This document shows positions 20,463 to 30,657 of a stretch of DNA of 64,000 nt, piece after piece. The notes under the pieces were generated by a model, which made no database searches, was not told the DNA's origin, and saw only the letters and a program-made list of their open reading frames with translations. Source of the stretch: Acanthochromis polyacanthus (taxonomy: Eukaryota; Chordata; Actinopteri; Pomacentridae). Position 1 is the stretch's first letter. Each line of letters opens with the position of its first letter. The stretch spans positions 29,757,449 to 29,821,448 of the forward strand of contig NC_067134.1 of the NCBI RefSeq assembly GCF_021347895.1, written 5' to 3'. Both the position numbers and the translations under genes were made by a program.

Positions 20463-21150
20463 GTTAAAATCGCTTAAAAGAACAGTTAAAAGTAGCTACA
20501 GTAGCGAGAGGACTCGATGTTGCTGTAGTGCAAAGACGGTCAACCGGAAGTCGCTTTCAAAAATGGCGCCGCCCTGCCTCACTTCCTGAATAGGTGAATA
20601 GCAGCAATTAAATGTTTTGATCTCAAAACATTTTCTACATATCTAAGTATTTACATTTATATATGTAATGGCTGAATTGAAAAGATTCCCTGGCCTTTGG
20701 ACCTAAATAATAAGATAACGAAAATTGCAGACTACATTTGTAGGAAGCCTTTTTAGGTGTTTTTTTATTCAGATCAAATATTCTCTATCAATAACACATT
20801 TTTTTGACGTTGACAATAAACTAAACACACGAAAATCGGTTGAAAAATGAGCAGATTCTGATTTATTTTCAATGTGCATGCATTGCTTTGAATGGGAACT
20901 TTGCCCCCTCCAAGATGGCTGCCACGTAGGCACGTCGATTAGCCGGCTGCTGCAGCGCTGGCGTATCTACTCTTCATATCTATGGTGTGTTCCCCCACAT
21001 TGCGGTCTCAGTCTGCTGTGTCCGGTTGCCGTGGTAAGATGACCAGTTTAAGCTCCGCTAGCAAAATGCTAATTAAGTTTAACCTCCATGCTGAATATAT
21101 TGAGAGGTTACCACGTGTACGACTGTGAGAGTAATATCAGTGTGTTTTAC

Positions 21151-21948
21151 TAGGGTGACCATACGTCCTCTTTAGCCCGGACATGTCCTCTTTTGAGAGG
21201 CTGTCCGGCCTGTCCGGCCGGCGTTTATAAAGTCCTTCAAATGTCCGGGTTTTTGATCCCCTAAATTCCACATAACGCGAAACTGCGCGCAGCGCTGCGT
21301 CTTGAATCGTACTGCGCAGCACTTGAAACCCATTCTCTTCTATCAGACAATTTCCACTGCACACGCTGCGGAGCGCCAGAGCCGCGTCTCTGAAGCGCCA
21401 CGGCGCTGGAGATTCGCTTCCTCGCAGGCTGACAGGCAAGGTAGGCACACTGCGAGAGAGCACTCGAACCGAAAGAAAATGCCGAAACACAAATGTCATT
21501 TCACTGATGAAATGCGAAAAAGTACCCCTGTTTTCGTCCGGGTCGTGTCAAATGGGACGCAGAATGTACAGTCTGCAAAGCTGGGACTTATAGCTAATAA
21601 GAAAAGGAAAAAGAAGGAAAAAAAGGACTGTTGACTTGAGGCATTATTTCTATATTTTTTTCATTTGCCATTAGACACATTATTTTGAAGAATGGGCTAA
21701 CTGAACATTGAAAAATAGGCTACCTCTCTTTTTTCTTTTTGTTTAATATTTTGAGGCATTATTTCTATTTTTACATAATTGATAATTGGGAGGTTATTTT
21801 GAAGAATGGTACTCGACCTCACTTTTCCGGTGTAAGTGTCAGACTTAAGAGAGATGATTATTTCTTATTTTGTTAAATACCTGAAAATTTTTCGCACGGG
21901 AGCTGGAAGTGTGTCCTCTTTTCAGAGAAACAGAATATGGTCACCCTA
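21151..21948 (+). mobile_element. hAT-type non-autonomous element
   Basis: Ends TAGGGTGACCATAC and, in reverse, TAGGGTGACCATAT are flanked by GTTTTAC on both sides (21144-21150, 21949-21955), seven bases of a probable 8 bp duplication. The plus strand carries the start of a hAT transposase, MPKHKCHFTDEMRK (from 21480), continuing in another frame as KWDAECTVCKAGTY with a C-x2-C pair. A frameshift separates them and the rest is deleted. It lies in the intron of the zinc-finger gene, 130 bp from exon 1. Confidence 0.8.
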
Positions 21949-22082
21949 GTTTTACCAGCTCCTGCAAATAAACGGCGGATTTGATGCCAATAGGGAGGAT
22001 GCTCCTACACAATGCAAGAGAGAGTACACAACCACTACACATGCTATAACTGGAATTCTTCACCATCAAAACACATACACAC

Positions 22083-22254
22083 CTATGGGTTGTAAGGGGA
22101 TGTGTGGTTTCCAGATGACATCCAGCAGTCTGCGCTGACGATCGATCTCCTCCTGGTACTGGACGATGTTTTTTTCAAACTCTGAGAATATTTCTCCCGC
22201 AGCAGCAGCTAGTCTGTCGCTGATCAACTCTCTCAGATACTCAACTGAACACAT
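22083..22254 (-). CDS. C2H2 zinc-finger protein, first exon
   Basis: The exon reads MCSVEYLRELISDRLAAAAG, then a coiled-coil-like EEIDRQRRLLDVIWK segment, the standard first exon of this fish zinc-finger group. It ends after QPI plus one base at a GTGTGT donor; the next exon begins AG CTC, restoring Glu-Leu-Pro-Gln, so the junction reads PIELPQ as in relatives. I chose the ATG at 22254 because the family usually starts at MCSVE; an in-frame ATG 33 bases upstream (22287) would add MNEKYQSVKVT. The intron is about 6.2 kb and full of transposons. Confidence 0.85.
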
Positions 22255-22420
22255 CGTTACTTTAACGCTCTGATATTTCTCATTCATACTATAATACAGC
22301 CGTTTTATAGCTCAGTCCACACAGCAGTGAAGCAAACTCTGCACATGCTTCTTTGTTTACATCCGCCGGGTGTCACACTGTGAAGTTCCGGCAGAAACAC
22401 TGAGTTACTTTCTTCTTCCT
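22255..22420 (-). promoter_or_regulatory. Probable 5' UTR/promoter of the zinc-finger gene
   Basis: Immediately upstream of the first exon the minus strand has GGAACTTCACAGTGTGACAC, a CCGGCGGATG motif and GAGCTATAAAACGG, which contains a TATA-like TATAAAA about 60 bases before the ATG at 22254. The patch is CpG-richer than its surroundings. Inferred from position and composition only. Confidence 0.45.
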
Positions 22421-22929
22421 CATTGAATTAGGCAGACTAGACGCATCACTGGCGTATTGCTGCCACCTACTGGATGTTACTCATAGTCCTTAGAGAATCC
22501 TCCATATTTTCTGATGCAGTCCTGTGGTCATGAGAAAGTTCAGAAGTTTCTTCATATTTGTCCACTCCTCCATGTTAAGTAGAAAGCAAAGATTAAAAAC
22601 AGTTCTTCCGGCTGCTCCTCGTCTCTAATGTTTCTTCTGTTGGCATGAGTAGAGCTTACACTTAAGAAGAACATTTCTCACAGTTTCGAGTTCACCTCAC
22701 TCACAGTTCCTATCTCTGTGCTTCCCAATCAAAGCCAGTCCACTTTTCAGACTGCAGTGTCTGAGTCTTAGCCAGGTTAGAACGATTGAGTCTCTTCTTG
22801 CATCACTGAAGTGACTTCTTACTTTTCCCATTTTACCTTGAAGAGCAAAATCAGTCCCCCTCTTCTTTTGTTTCTTAAAAAGTCAAAGCATTTCTTCCTC
22901 AGACTGACTTTAAAAGCACGTGTTTGGAG
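22421..22929. other. No gene seen
   Basis: Sequence upstream of the zinc-finger gene promoter. No recognisable coding or repeat structure. Confidence 0.35.
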
Positions 22930-23090
22930 AGATTGATAGAGCTGGAATGAAAATGTCTTTGGGGAAATCAGCGGCTCCAGATGGACTTACAACCAACTTT
23001 GATCCGTTTTTCTGGGCTGATATTAGAGAATGACTGTTTGAAGCATTCAAAGAAGCTTTCAATCAGGGAGTCACACTCATTTTAGTTCAG
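22930..23090 (+). mobile_element. LINE reverse-transcriptase scrap (L1/Tx1-like)
   Basis: The plus strand reads KMSLGKSAAPDGLTTNF, FFWADIRE, stop, LFEAFKEAFNQG. The (G)KSxAPDG..xxF..FW spacing is the start of a non-LTR reverse transcriptase domain of L1/Tx1 style. Only about 50 codons remain, with one stop. Confidence 0.55.
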
Positions 23091-23139
23091 GTTCCACATT
23101 TAGCCCAGTTTGATCTCAAGTGGGCCGGACCGCTTTTTA

Positions 23140-23545
23140 CTACAGGATCAAAACCATAAAAGTCAGATTAAAAAAGACAAAAAATGAGACAAAAACCAGA
23201 CAAAATATTGTGAAAACGAGACACAAAACGTTAAAAATAGAGACAAACGACACGAAATAAAAAAAGGGCAAAAAAAATAAGACAAACAAGTTACAAATCA
23301 GCAAAGAATGGATAAACGACAAAAATGAGACAAAAATACACAAAACAGCACGCAAAACAACGAATAAAGCAAAACACAAAATGACAGAAATAAGTCAAAA
23401 AACACAAGCGAGAAAAAAAGGAAACAGCACGACATAAACGAGAAACAAAGCATGAGATGAACGACAAGTCAGACAAAGAAAGACAAAAAACAACAAAAAC
23501 CAGACAAAATATTGTGAAAATGAGACAGAAAAGGACAAAAGAACA
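23140..23545 (-). repeat. A-rich minisatellite (GACAAAAAATGAGACAAAA type)
   Basis: Degenerate units of ACAAAA and GAGACA with no fixed period. Phe/Val-rich minus-strand ORFs are read-through. Related arrays occur at 10.7-12.3, 33.3, 47.3 and 52.4 kb. Confidence 0.65.
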
Positions 23546-23917
23546 ATCTAGTGTTTGACTTTGTGATCATGGTCTAGAAATGATTTTAAATGGATACTTT
23601 GACTCATTTACAATCTGCAGTTCATGTCTTCTCTGGAATTTGGACACTTTGATGATGATTGATGGATTGTGCTCATTTGGTAGAGGATGCTGCTTTTACA
23701 CTCTTTCTACATTCATTGAAAGCTTCTGACAAGCTTCAACACCACTTTATTTGACATTCACTGCATTATTTTGGATTGAAAATTCATTCATATGCTCTCA
23801 GTGTTGTCCAGCAGAATTCCTTCAATGTGGAACTACTAGAAGATGAGATGTTAACAGGAGCAAACACCAAGGAGACCCATCAGTCCTCTGCTGTTTATTA
23901 TTAGCTCTGGATATCAA

Positions 23918-24384
23918 CCCTCCTGTTGGCTTCATTTACGGCACCAAAAAACAGGAAAAAATCCAGAAATTCAGCAAAAAAATTCACCAAATTTATGAAA
24001 ACGTGCAAAAACCTTCAGGAAGAAAATTCCAATCATTCCTTCAAAGTTTTATTTAAAAAAATCTAAACAAAACCCCCCTAATTTGGCAAGAAAATTCTTG
24101 TAAATATTTTCAAAAAATCCTAAAAATGTCTAAAGTGATTCCATATTTATCAGTAAAACTTCTGATATTTTCTTTCAGAACATTCACATAAAAATCAACC
24201 AAAATCCAGAGAATTTACTGGATTTTGGTTGATTTTTATGTGAATGTTCTTCAGACACATTTCTTCTTTTTCCACCAAAAAATGTTAAAAACTTCCCAAA
24301 AATGTTAAAATGTGGACATCAGAAGTTTCACTGTGAAAATATTTATTATTTTCCACATTTTCAAACTTTAAAACGACACGAGGG
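23918..24384. mobile_element. MITE related to 3782-4264, opposite orientation
   Basis: It starts CCCTCCTGTTGGC after TCAA (one base off TTAA) and ends ACACGAGGG before TTAA at 24385-24388. The interior AAAATCAACCAAAATCCAG region matches the other copy on the reverse strand and here forms part of an internal inverted repeat around 24190-24245. Confidence 0.55.
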
Positions 24385-24689
24385 TTAAAATAATGAAACT
24401 CTAAAAGCATTTAATAAGGACACAGTCAGCAGATGATCCAACATTATTTTAAAGCTGTGTGTATTTTCCAGAAGCCTCAGGGTTTGATTGAAACTAAATG
24501 TGAGATCTGATCCATTCACCAGAAAACACAAACTTTACTTCAGAATATTCCAGTAAAAATGAGCTGAAACATTTGGGAGAAACTATCAGTAAAATATGAT
24601 CAACAGGGAAACTTCTAACATTCTGATTGTTGGAAATCAAATCTAAAATCCTTGAAGATCTGCTTCCAAAGGAATCTTTCATATTTGGT

Positions 24690-25060
24690 AGAATATTGAG
24701 GACAGAAATGGAAGGATTTCAGGATGAATTTGTATGTTGAGTAGAATAAAGCAGATGAATAATAACCAGCTGATATAATGTGTGTTTGTAATGAAGAACT
24801 CAGAGTCAGGATTTTTAGCCACAGCCCTTTATTCTTCTCCATCACACACAAGATGAAGGAAGTTCTCATTTCATCACTAGAACAGGACTTAAAGACTCAA
24901 ATCAGGATCAAGTGTGGCTGCACAAAAAGCTGATTTTCACTGGACAATAATGTGTGAAAGTCTGTTAGCAGTTTGGAGATTCACTGCTTCCTCTCTCATT
25001 TCACACTTTGTGCAGCTCAAATGCTTTTAGTTCAAGTGAGCGTCAGAGGAACACAGCACA
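24690..25060 (-). repeat. Inverted copy of the SPRY 3' flank (9.62-9.96 kb)
   Basis: On the minus strand this reads the same as 9620-9960, with about 90% or better identity by eye. At the right edge similarity stops inside AACAC at about 25055, where a LINE scrap begins. No SPRY coding sequence remains next to it. Confidence 0.7.
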
Positions 25061-25215
25061 CTTCTCCTCCATTCCTCGGGCATCTTCTCACTATCTAAGA
25101 TCCTGTTGAACAACCCAGTCACAAACTCTACTGCTACCTCTCCGAGACACTTCCATACCTCCACAGGTATATCATCAGGACCAAGTGCCTTTCCACTCTT
25201 CATCCTTAGCACACC
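25040..25215 (-). mobile_element. LINE reverse-transcriptase scrap (RTE-like)
   Basis: The minus strand reads MKSGKALGPDDIPVEVWKCL, then FNRILDSEKMPEEWRRSV before losing similarity. This is the start of a non-LTR reverse transcriptase of the kind seen in RTE-type elements. About 55 codons remain, with no stop inside the conserved stretch. Confidence 0.65.
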
Positions 25216-25268
25216 AGCTCACCTACGACCGCTCAAACACTGCGTTATGATTTCCATATCCTTCTGTA

Positions 25269-25630
25269 CACGACCGTTCAAAAGTTTGGGGTCATCCAGA
25301 CAATTCCATGTTCTCCATGAAAGCTCCCACTTTCATTCATGTGCTAACATAACTGCACAAGGGTTTTCTAATCATCAATGAGCCTTTCAACACCATTAGC
25401 TAACACAATGTAGCATTAGAACACAGGAGTGATGGTTGCTGGAAATGTTCCTCTGTACCCCTATGGAGATATTCCATTAAAAATCAGCCGTTTCCAGCTA
25501 CAATAGTCATTTACCACATTAACAATGTCTAGACTGGATTTATCATTTATTTAATGCTATCTTCATTGAAAAGAACTGATTTCAAGAAAAATAACATTTC
25601 TAAGTGACCTCAAACTTTTGAACAGTAGTG
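25269..25630. mobile_element. Tc1-like MITE
   Basis: Left end CGTTCAAAAGTTTGGGGTCA and right end, in reverse, CTGTTCAAAAGTTTGAGGTC, with a TA immediately before the left end. The interior (TTGCTGGAAATGTTCC, GGAGATATTCCATT) is a very common short teleost repeat. It has no coding capacity. Confidence 0.7.
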
Positions 25631-25639
25631 CATATTTAT

Positions 25640-26441
25640 AGAATGTCATATTTCTTTTAAAATTAGACATGTAAGATGAAATAATATTGATGATAGCTCG
25701 TGTCCTTGTTCCTCTTTTAGCACACATCACACAGTATTACAATGAATAAGAACATTCAATCATCAAATACAATCATTTTCATAACAAGCTGCTGTGGAGG
25801 CAAAACCTTTTTGTTCTTTGCAATAAATCTTTTGTTCTTTTATTCAGAACTCTGAAGGTGCAGGTGACACAGAGTGCAAAGCAGTCTATGTGTCAAGTCA
25901 AACTGGAAGGAGCTGAGAACTCAAAGGAGAAGTATTTACGCACAGGTCCTACACTCAGCTGAGGCGGAAACAATCTCCGGCTCCAGGTTTGCCACCGGCG
26001 GCATCAAAGGGGACACACGCAGCACTGAGGAGGAACTGAGAATGAATGACCGTGTTCAAACAAAGTGTCCGTGAGTTTCTGTTGGGAAAGCATCAAAATC
26101 TGCGGCAAACTGTGCAGGATTGCCTTCATCTCCAAAATCCGGGTTGCAGCCGGTAAGAGCAGAATTGTGGAGATTCTAAAAGACTGTTTAAGCTGCCGAT
26201 GTGTGCCACTGCAGTATGTGTTAGCATTAGCATTAGCCACGGAGATCAGCCACGATAACCCTAACCACTGCAAAATAAAAGAGGGAAAAGAAAGAAAGCA
26301 ACTGTGTGATTGATGAGTGGAGTCCTGCTCAAACCCTGGGTAGATGAAACATCCTTTTTCAAGTGGGGAAACTGCACAAACTCTGAGAAAAATCATCAGT
26401 GAGAATCACCTGTCATTGAAAGGGGGAGGACACTTGACACG
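25640..26441. other. No confirmed gene
   Basis: A/T-rich to 25860, then a moderately CpG-rich stretch 25860-26330 with two short ORFs, neither with a known domain. TTAGCATTAGCATTAGCC at about 26221 is a short tandem hexamer. Confidence 0.35.
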
Positions 26442-26525
26442 ATGGGAGACGCCAGTGTTTACAAACAGTGACGTCACGAAGTCACGTGATTACCGCGCTG
26501 GTTGGCAAAAGGAACCAGAGGAACA

Positions 26526-26735
26526 ATGGCTGATGATAACAATGCAAACTATCCTTCCGTGAAATTGTCCGATTATGCTCAATCCTTATCACCTGAGGCC
26601 CGACAAATATACGTGAGTAAGCTGAGATATCAGGGAAACAGTAAAACTTTGCCAGATCCCTACAATTTGAAGACTGAGTGAGTTGACGATCCTTCATTGT
26701 GGCCGGACATTTCCTTCACTGACATTTATTTTTAA
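26526..26735 (+). pseudogene. N-terminus of a SWIM/YqaJ-family protein, with a stop
   Basis: The ORF begins MADDNNANYPSVKLSDYAQS, continues LSPEARQIYVSKLR and DPYNLKTE, meets TGA at 26679-26681 (probably TGG originally), and resumes VDDPSLWPDISFTDIYF. The LxDYxxxLxxEAR.RY..KL..DPY pattern and the following LWP..x.DI are typical of the start of long animal proteins with SWIM and YqaJ domains. Upstream a TGACGTCAC element (26471) and GTCACGTG are plausible promoter motifs within the terminal repeat. The SWIM and nuclease parts are deleted. Confidence 0.6.
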
Positions 26736-27191
26736 TTGATTGACACCGCTGGGCAGTAAACCCACCCAAAAATATATAATTATGAATTAAAAATAATATA
26801 TCTTCTGTTAATCTTCAACAAGATGTCAAAGAAACGTCAAGAAGTTGCTGTATTTTGTGTCTGCAGTATGGCTTCTATGTAACAGTAACAGACCCACAGC
26901 ATTGGTGATCGAAAGTAGGACAATTCTAAAAAACGATCGCTAGACGCATACAGAAACAAATATGGTTACAAATAGGAGGCTGCTGGCTTAAGGAGATGTT
27001 ATTGAATATGCTTCATTCGACTTAAGGATACTTTCATCGCCTAAAAAGCGATTGGTAACACATGACAACACTGAACCAAACCGAAAGTGTAGAGATCGTT
27101 TCACGCGAAGGATGCGACTCTAAATCAATATCTTTTGGTTAATAAGCTCAAAGTTGGACATACTAAACATGCTGAACTGTTGAATAGTTTA

Positions 27192-27371
27192 CCTGAAGAA
27201 AAGTGCGAGCCACAACACGATCTCTGCTGCTTACTGGGATACAATTTTTCCTGTTGATGGCTGAAGCCACCGCCATCTTCTCTCTCCTGACATCGGTTTT
27301 CGGTGAAATTTCAAGCCTGATCCCTTCTCAAAACGCTTCGTACAACCAACAACTACACACGCTATTACCAT
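27192..27371 (-). pseudogene. THAP domain exon with frameshift
   Basis: From the ATG at 27371 it reads MVIACVVVGCTKRFEKGSGL, KFHRKP, RWRWLQ, then shifts frame; the end reads CCGSHF in another frame before CTTCAG and a GTAAAC donor (27191). C-x4-C near the start and C-x2-H-F at the end give the C2CH signature; the FP pair is changed to KP. This would be the DNA-binding N-terminus of a transposase. Confidence 0.65.
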
Positions 27372-27543
27372 TGTGGTAAATACATGTGCAATTTCATTCA
27401 TGAAAAGCGATAACTTTACGTATTTGTTTCAAACCCGATACCGTTCTCGTAGCAAGCCGTTATGTTACTGCCGGTTCTTGCCAACCAGTAGCAGTCTTGT
27501 ACCACGTGACCACAGCAAATGACGACACGCTGGCATCTCCCAT

Positions 27544-28045
27544 GGGAGAGTGCAAAGAACAGAGAGTGAGAGCTGCCTTTAAACAGAACACTGAGCAGTA
27601 AAATACATTCACTAACTGACAGCATAAGCAGGGCGGCTCAAATTAAATTTCATTGTATATGAAAGTGTGCAATGACAAAGTTCTTCTGATTCTTAGTTTT
27701 CTACCAGCAGTCCTGTCTTGAATCACCTGCAGTAGCATCTTTATGTTCTCTTTATTCTCTTTTTCCATGTCTGTTTTCTGTCTGTGTTCCTTATTTTTAA
27801 CAGTTTAAGTTCATTTGTATCAGTTTTAGGTGAAACTGAAAAGAGCTGAAAGTGAACTATTGAGTTGAAATGTGTCCTCTGTGTTGGCTGATGAACATAT
27901 GGGACACTCTGACACTTGTGTATAGAGTGGTATCCTCATGAAGATGTGTTTGATGTGACAGGTGATTGGCAGGAGGAGGAGAGTCTGACGGAGGAGCAGA
28001 GGAATGTTGGCAGCCATTTAGTCTGAGCTCAACAACGGAGGAAAC
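27544..28045. promoter_or_regulatory. Upstream region and 5' UTR of the plus-strand zinc-finger gene
   Basis: The stretch 27955-28045 is purine-rich, with GGTGATTGGCAGGAGGAGG (CCAAT box in reverse) and GGCAGCCATTTAG just before the ATG at 28046. The rest shows no gene. Confidence 0.4.
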
Positions 28046-28063
28046 ATGGATTCTTCACAAAAA
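28046..28063 (+). CDS. C2H2 zinc-finger gene at 28-32 kb, first coding exon
   Basis: Six codons, MDSSQK, end at GTGAGA (28064), in phase 0 with the exon at 30829, which starts KCKCSNG. Very short first coding exons starting MDSS are common in this fish zinc-finger group. The preceding 90 bases look like a 5' UTR. The assignment is inferred from phase, spacing and family habit, not from a transcript. Confidence 0.5.
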
Positions 28064-28585
28064 GTGAGAAACATACCACTGTAACATTATTTTCATTCAT
28101 TTGTTGTTTAAAATGTGTAAAGTTGCTCCAGTTGGTTAGATGGGCCGACCAAAGCCAGGTGACGTTGGCTGGAGAGATGTAGCTCTGCAGAAGCAGCTGT
28201 ACTGAGGATATAATGGTGGACTGCTAGGAAGCTGCTTGTTTTTTGTTTGAGGCTGAACTAGCTGCTGATCATACTTTCTGAAAATGTCTTACATGGTGAT
28301 GAAGATAAGTAACAGAAGAAAAGTCTTGTTTTTCAAGCAAGTTGTTCAGGAAGGTAAAGAGCAGCATTTTCTTTGGTAGAGAATAATACTTTTGAGCATT
28401 GTGAGTTTACCAGCCTTTTCCTTCTCAAGAAATTCAGACAGTTGAACCCAGAAGTTTACTTACACTGTATAAACGATACATAACCCTTTTTTTAATTTAC
28501 ATGATCTGACATTAAATCTGGCAATGCTTCTCCTGTTTGATGTCGGTTAAGATGACCAAAATTATCTTTAAATGCCAGAATAATC

Positions 28586-28860
28586 AGGGATGAGAATTTT
28601 CTGCGGATCCGCGGAATTCCGCGGATTTTATCATTGCCAGGGTCATTCTTGTGAATCGTCTAAATTCGAGGAGAAAATTTTTTTGGGGGGTGAGGTATGT
28701 TTATGGTCGGCGAGTCGTAATATTGAACGGCTGCTAATATCCACCGTGCTGAATGCTCGCTGCCACTCAGTAAGAGCAGTCATGTACAGTACTGTAATCG
28801 AATCACCATGAAGTGTGGAGTCCAGGGATGGGAATTTTCTGTGGATCCGCCGATTTCATT
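28586..28860 (+). repeat. Two direct copies of a hAT-like end
   Basis: CAGGGATGAGAATTTTCTGC at 28588 and CAGGGATGGGAATTTTCTGT at 28824 are the same terminal motif in direct orientation, each followed by GGATCCGC. They look like a short element plus a second truncated insertion. No duplication was identified. Intronic to the zinc-finger gene. Confidence 0.4.
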
Positions 28861-29053
28861 TGAAGTTTGAACACTTTATTGTCGCTGATACTCCCGCGAG
28901 ATGGTAACAACGTTAACGATAGCTTGTTAATGACGGCCCAGCGATTGGACATTTGTGGGCCCCCACAGGTGTGGTTCATCCTTGGGTGCAGTTTCCAAAT
29001 TGCTGTGGTTTGATGTTTATCTGTCCAAATAATTACATGCACAGATCAACACC

Positions 29054-29640
29054 ATGGGAATGTCAAGCCATCCTACTGCTCAATATGGAGATTGGTTAAG
29101 GTTAGGATTATTTATTAAACTATATCCAAACACTCAGCCATGGCTTTCTAAGAAGCTTAAAGACCTACTGTACAGAAAGAAAACAGTCTTCAGAGAAGGA
29201 AATGCACTAAATCTTATAACCGACAGAAGGAAATAAAGTAGGAGATCAGGACCCACAAAAGACAATACAAAGACAAACTTGAGTCTCAGCTCAAAATGAA
29301 CAACCTCAGTTCAGTCTGGGATGGCATGAATCTGATCACTGGGACTAATTAATGTGTCAATGAGAGAGTTCAGCTCAGCGGTTATAATTGTGATTTAGAG
29401 CTGGCTCAAAGTCTAAACAGTTTTTATGTCAGGTTTGACTCCCATGATTTTAGGGCTAAACATGCTGAGACTAAAAACTGTCTCATGTCAGCCTCTCCAC
29501 AGAATCCCTTTTTTGATGTGGGCAATTTAATCTGGTGTTTCAAACAGTGCAGACCAAAGAAAAGTCCTCTACCTGATTACATCGGTGGCCGTTTATTGAC
29601 AACTTTTACTACGTCTGACTAAATGACCAAGATTGCTGCC
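29054..29640 (+). mobile_element. LINE fragment (CR1/Rex1-like pre-RT region)
   Basis: Across frames the plus strand reads PNTQPWLSKKLKDLLYRKK, KEIRTHKRQYKDKLESQLK, NNLSSVWDGMNLITG and QSLNSFYVRFD. This is the region between endonuclease and reverse transcriptase in LINEs of this kind. Several stops and a shift; no catalytic RT motif remains. Lies in the intron of the zinc-finger gene. Confidence 0.6.
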
Positions 29641-29759
29641 GATGTCCCTGTCTAGCTTATGTTTTGTTTGATTTTTCTTTAAATGCTTTTATTTTGCTTG
29701 TAATTGTTTTACTGTGGTTTTTTTTTCTTTTTTTTACATTTTTAAAACATTTGCTTTAA

Positions 29760-29980
29760 CCCTTTAAGCTGCAGTCAATTCCAGCCATTTTCAGTACAAA
29801 AAATTGCTAATATTCTATTTGTAAATAAAAATATGACGAGAAATACAGGGAATATTGGACGCGCATCGCGAGGTGCATTTCCTTGAAAACGACCCAGCGT
29901 CGGTCAATTAAGCGAAATACTTTAGCGCATCTCAAAGTGTAGCGCAGGCGGGACACTGAAGCGCACTGAAGCACAAAGGG
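29760..29980. mobile_element. Short TTAA MITE, related to 3183-3620
   Basis: TTAA at 29756-29759 and 29981-29984 flank CCCTTTAAGCTGC and GCACAAAGGG. Internal blocks GACGCGCATCGCGAGGTGCA and AAATACTTTAGCGCATCTCA match the family at 1.1 and 3.2-3.6 kb. Confidence 0.65.
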
Positions 29981-30416
29981 TTAATCGTTGCTATTCCTTT
30001 AACTGTTTTGTTGCTTTTGTTGTTTGGTGATGAACGCTTGCCCGGGTCGTTGGGGTCAAATCCAGAATTCAGTTGCAGAATTACAGATCTTTTCTGGACT
30101 GGTATCAACATCTGATCCCCTAGGAGAAACTAGAAAGTGTTGGTGGTCTGAATTGACCCTGCTGCCATTAAGACCTAAATCTGGACATTGATGTTGTATG
30201 CTTTTCATATTGTACATTTCTCCAGTAATGTAACTTAACGGAAAGTCTGGGGATCAAGAAATCCTTGTGGTACAATCCCATCAGTCCCAGCTCTGCTTTG
30301 CTTTTCACGGTGATTGACAGATTTTACTACCCAATATTCTAAAACTACCATGCAGAAAGCTGAAAACTATCGCCCTGTGAAAATAGTTTTGTTGACATTG
30401 TGAGTGTGCTGTTGAC

Positions 30417-30657
30417 TCGGGCTGCAACTAACGACGCGATCTATCATAAGCGCCGATGTCAGCGTTTACTATACAGCTGTATCTAAACGCAGACATCCGT
30501 GCTGCATCGTGCATATATTATGTATGCAGCGACGATGTCCGTCTGTGTTCCGCGCTCCGGTCGGACGGAGATTTCTGTTGCATTGCGTGTTTACTTCCGC
30601 TTTTGATGACGTATCATGCTCAGACGATTCGTCAATGCATCGTTAGTTGCAGCCCTA
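30417..30657. mobile_element. 241 bp hAT MITE with 8 bp duplication
   Basis: Ends TCGGGCTGCAACTAACGA and, in reverse, TAGGGCTGCAACTAACGA are flanked by perfect CTGTTGAC at 30409-30416 and 30658-30665. GC-richer interior with CGATG repeats and no ORF of note. It is 170 bp upstream of the zinc-finger exon. Confidence 0.85.

Larger units (their letters stand above)
19508..20597. mobile_element. Nested 1.09 kb element with convergent SWIM/YqaJ-type and THAP-like gene starts
   Basis: Ends TCACCTTATTCAG and, in reverse, TCACCTATTCAG are each flanked by AT (19506-19507, 20598-20599). Terminal similarity extends inward through a TTTTGA..CACTTCCGGT-type promoter patch on both sides. From the left a plus-strand SWIM protein start enters; from the right a minus-strand Cys/His-rich start. 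The same plan recurs in the element at 26444-27541. From memory, ISL2EU (IS4EU)-type transposons encode a YqaJ nuclease and a separate transposase; assignment here is inference. It is a deletion derivative lacking the YqaJ nuclease core and any transposase core. Confidence 0.6.
18513..20984 (+). mobile_element. THAP-bearing transposon with 8 bp duplication, hosting a nested element
   Basis: The left end CATAGGTATGAAGAGTAGAT and the right end, in reverse CATAGATATGAAGAGTAGAT, are 22 bp inverted repeats. Subterminal similarity continues (TGCCTACG and GGGGGCAAAGTT blocks in both). Flanks are GTGTGTTC at 18505-18512 and 20985-20992; because the ends are partly symmetric, 6 or 10 bp readings are also possible. 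It carries a two-exon THAP start and a nested 1.09 kb element. THAP plus an 8 bp duplication suggests a P-like family. No catalytic core remains. Confidence 0.7.
26444..27541. mobile_element. 1.10 kb element with convergent YqaJ-type and THAP gene starts
   Basis: Ends GGGAGACGCCAG and, in reverse, GGGAGATGCCAG are flanked by AT (26442-26443 and 27542-27543). Terminal similarity runs inward about 90 bp and includes GTCACGTG and CTGGTTGGCAA on both sides. The left end leads into a plus-strand YqaJ-family N-terminus (26526) and the right end into a minus-strand THAP exon (27371). The layout, length and AT flanks are the same as at 19508-20597, although sequences differ. It is most likely an ISL2EU-type deletion derivative. 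Confidence 0.65.

Noticed and set aside
20985..21143. Further THAP exon in the space between the two transposons
   Set aside because: No Cys/His motif or splice site with an open frame was found there.
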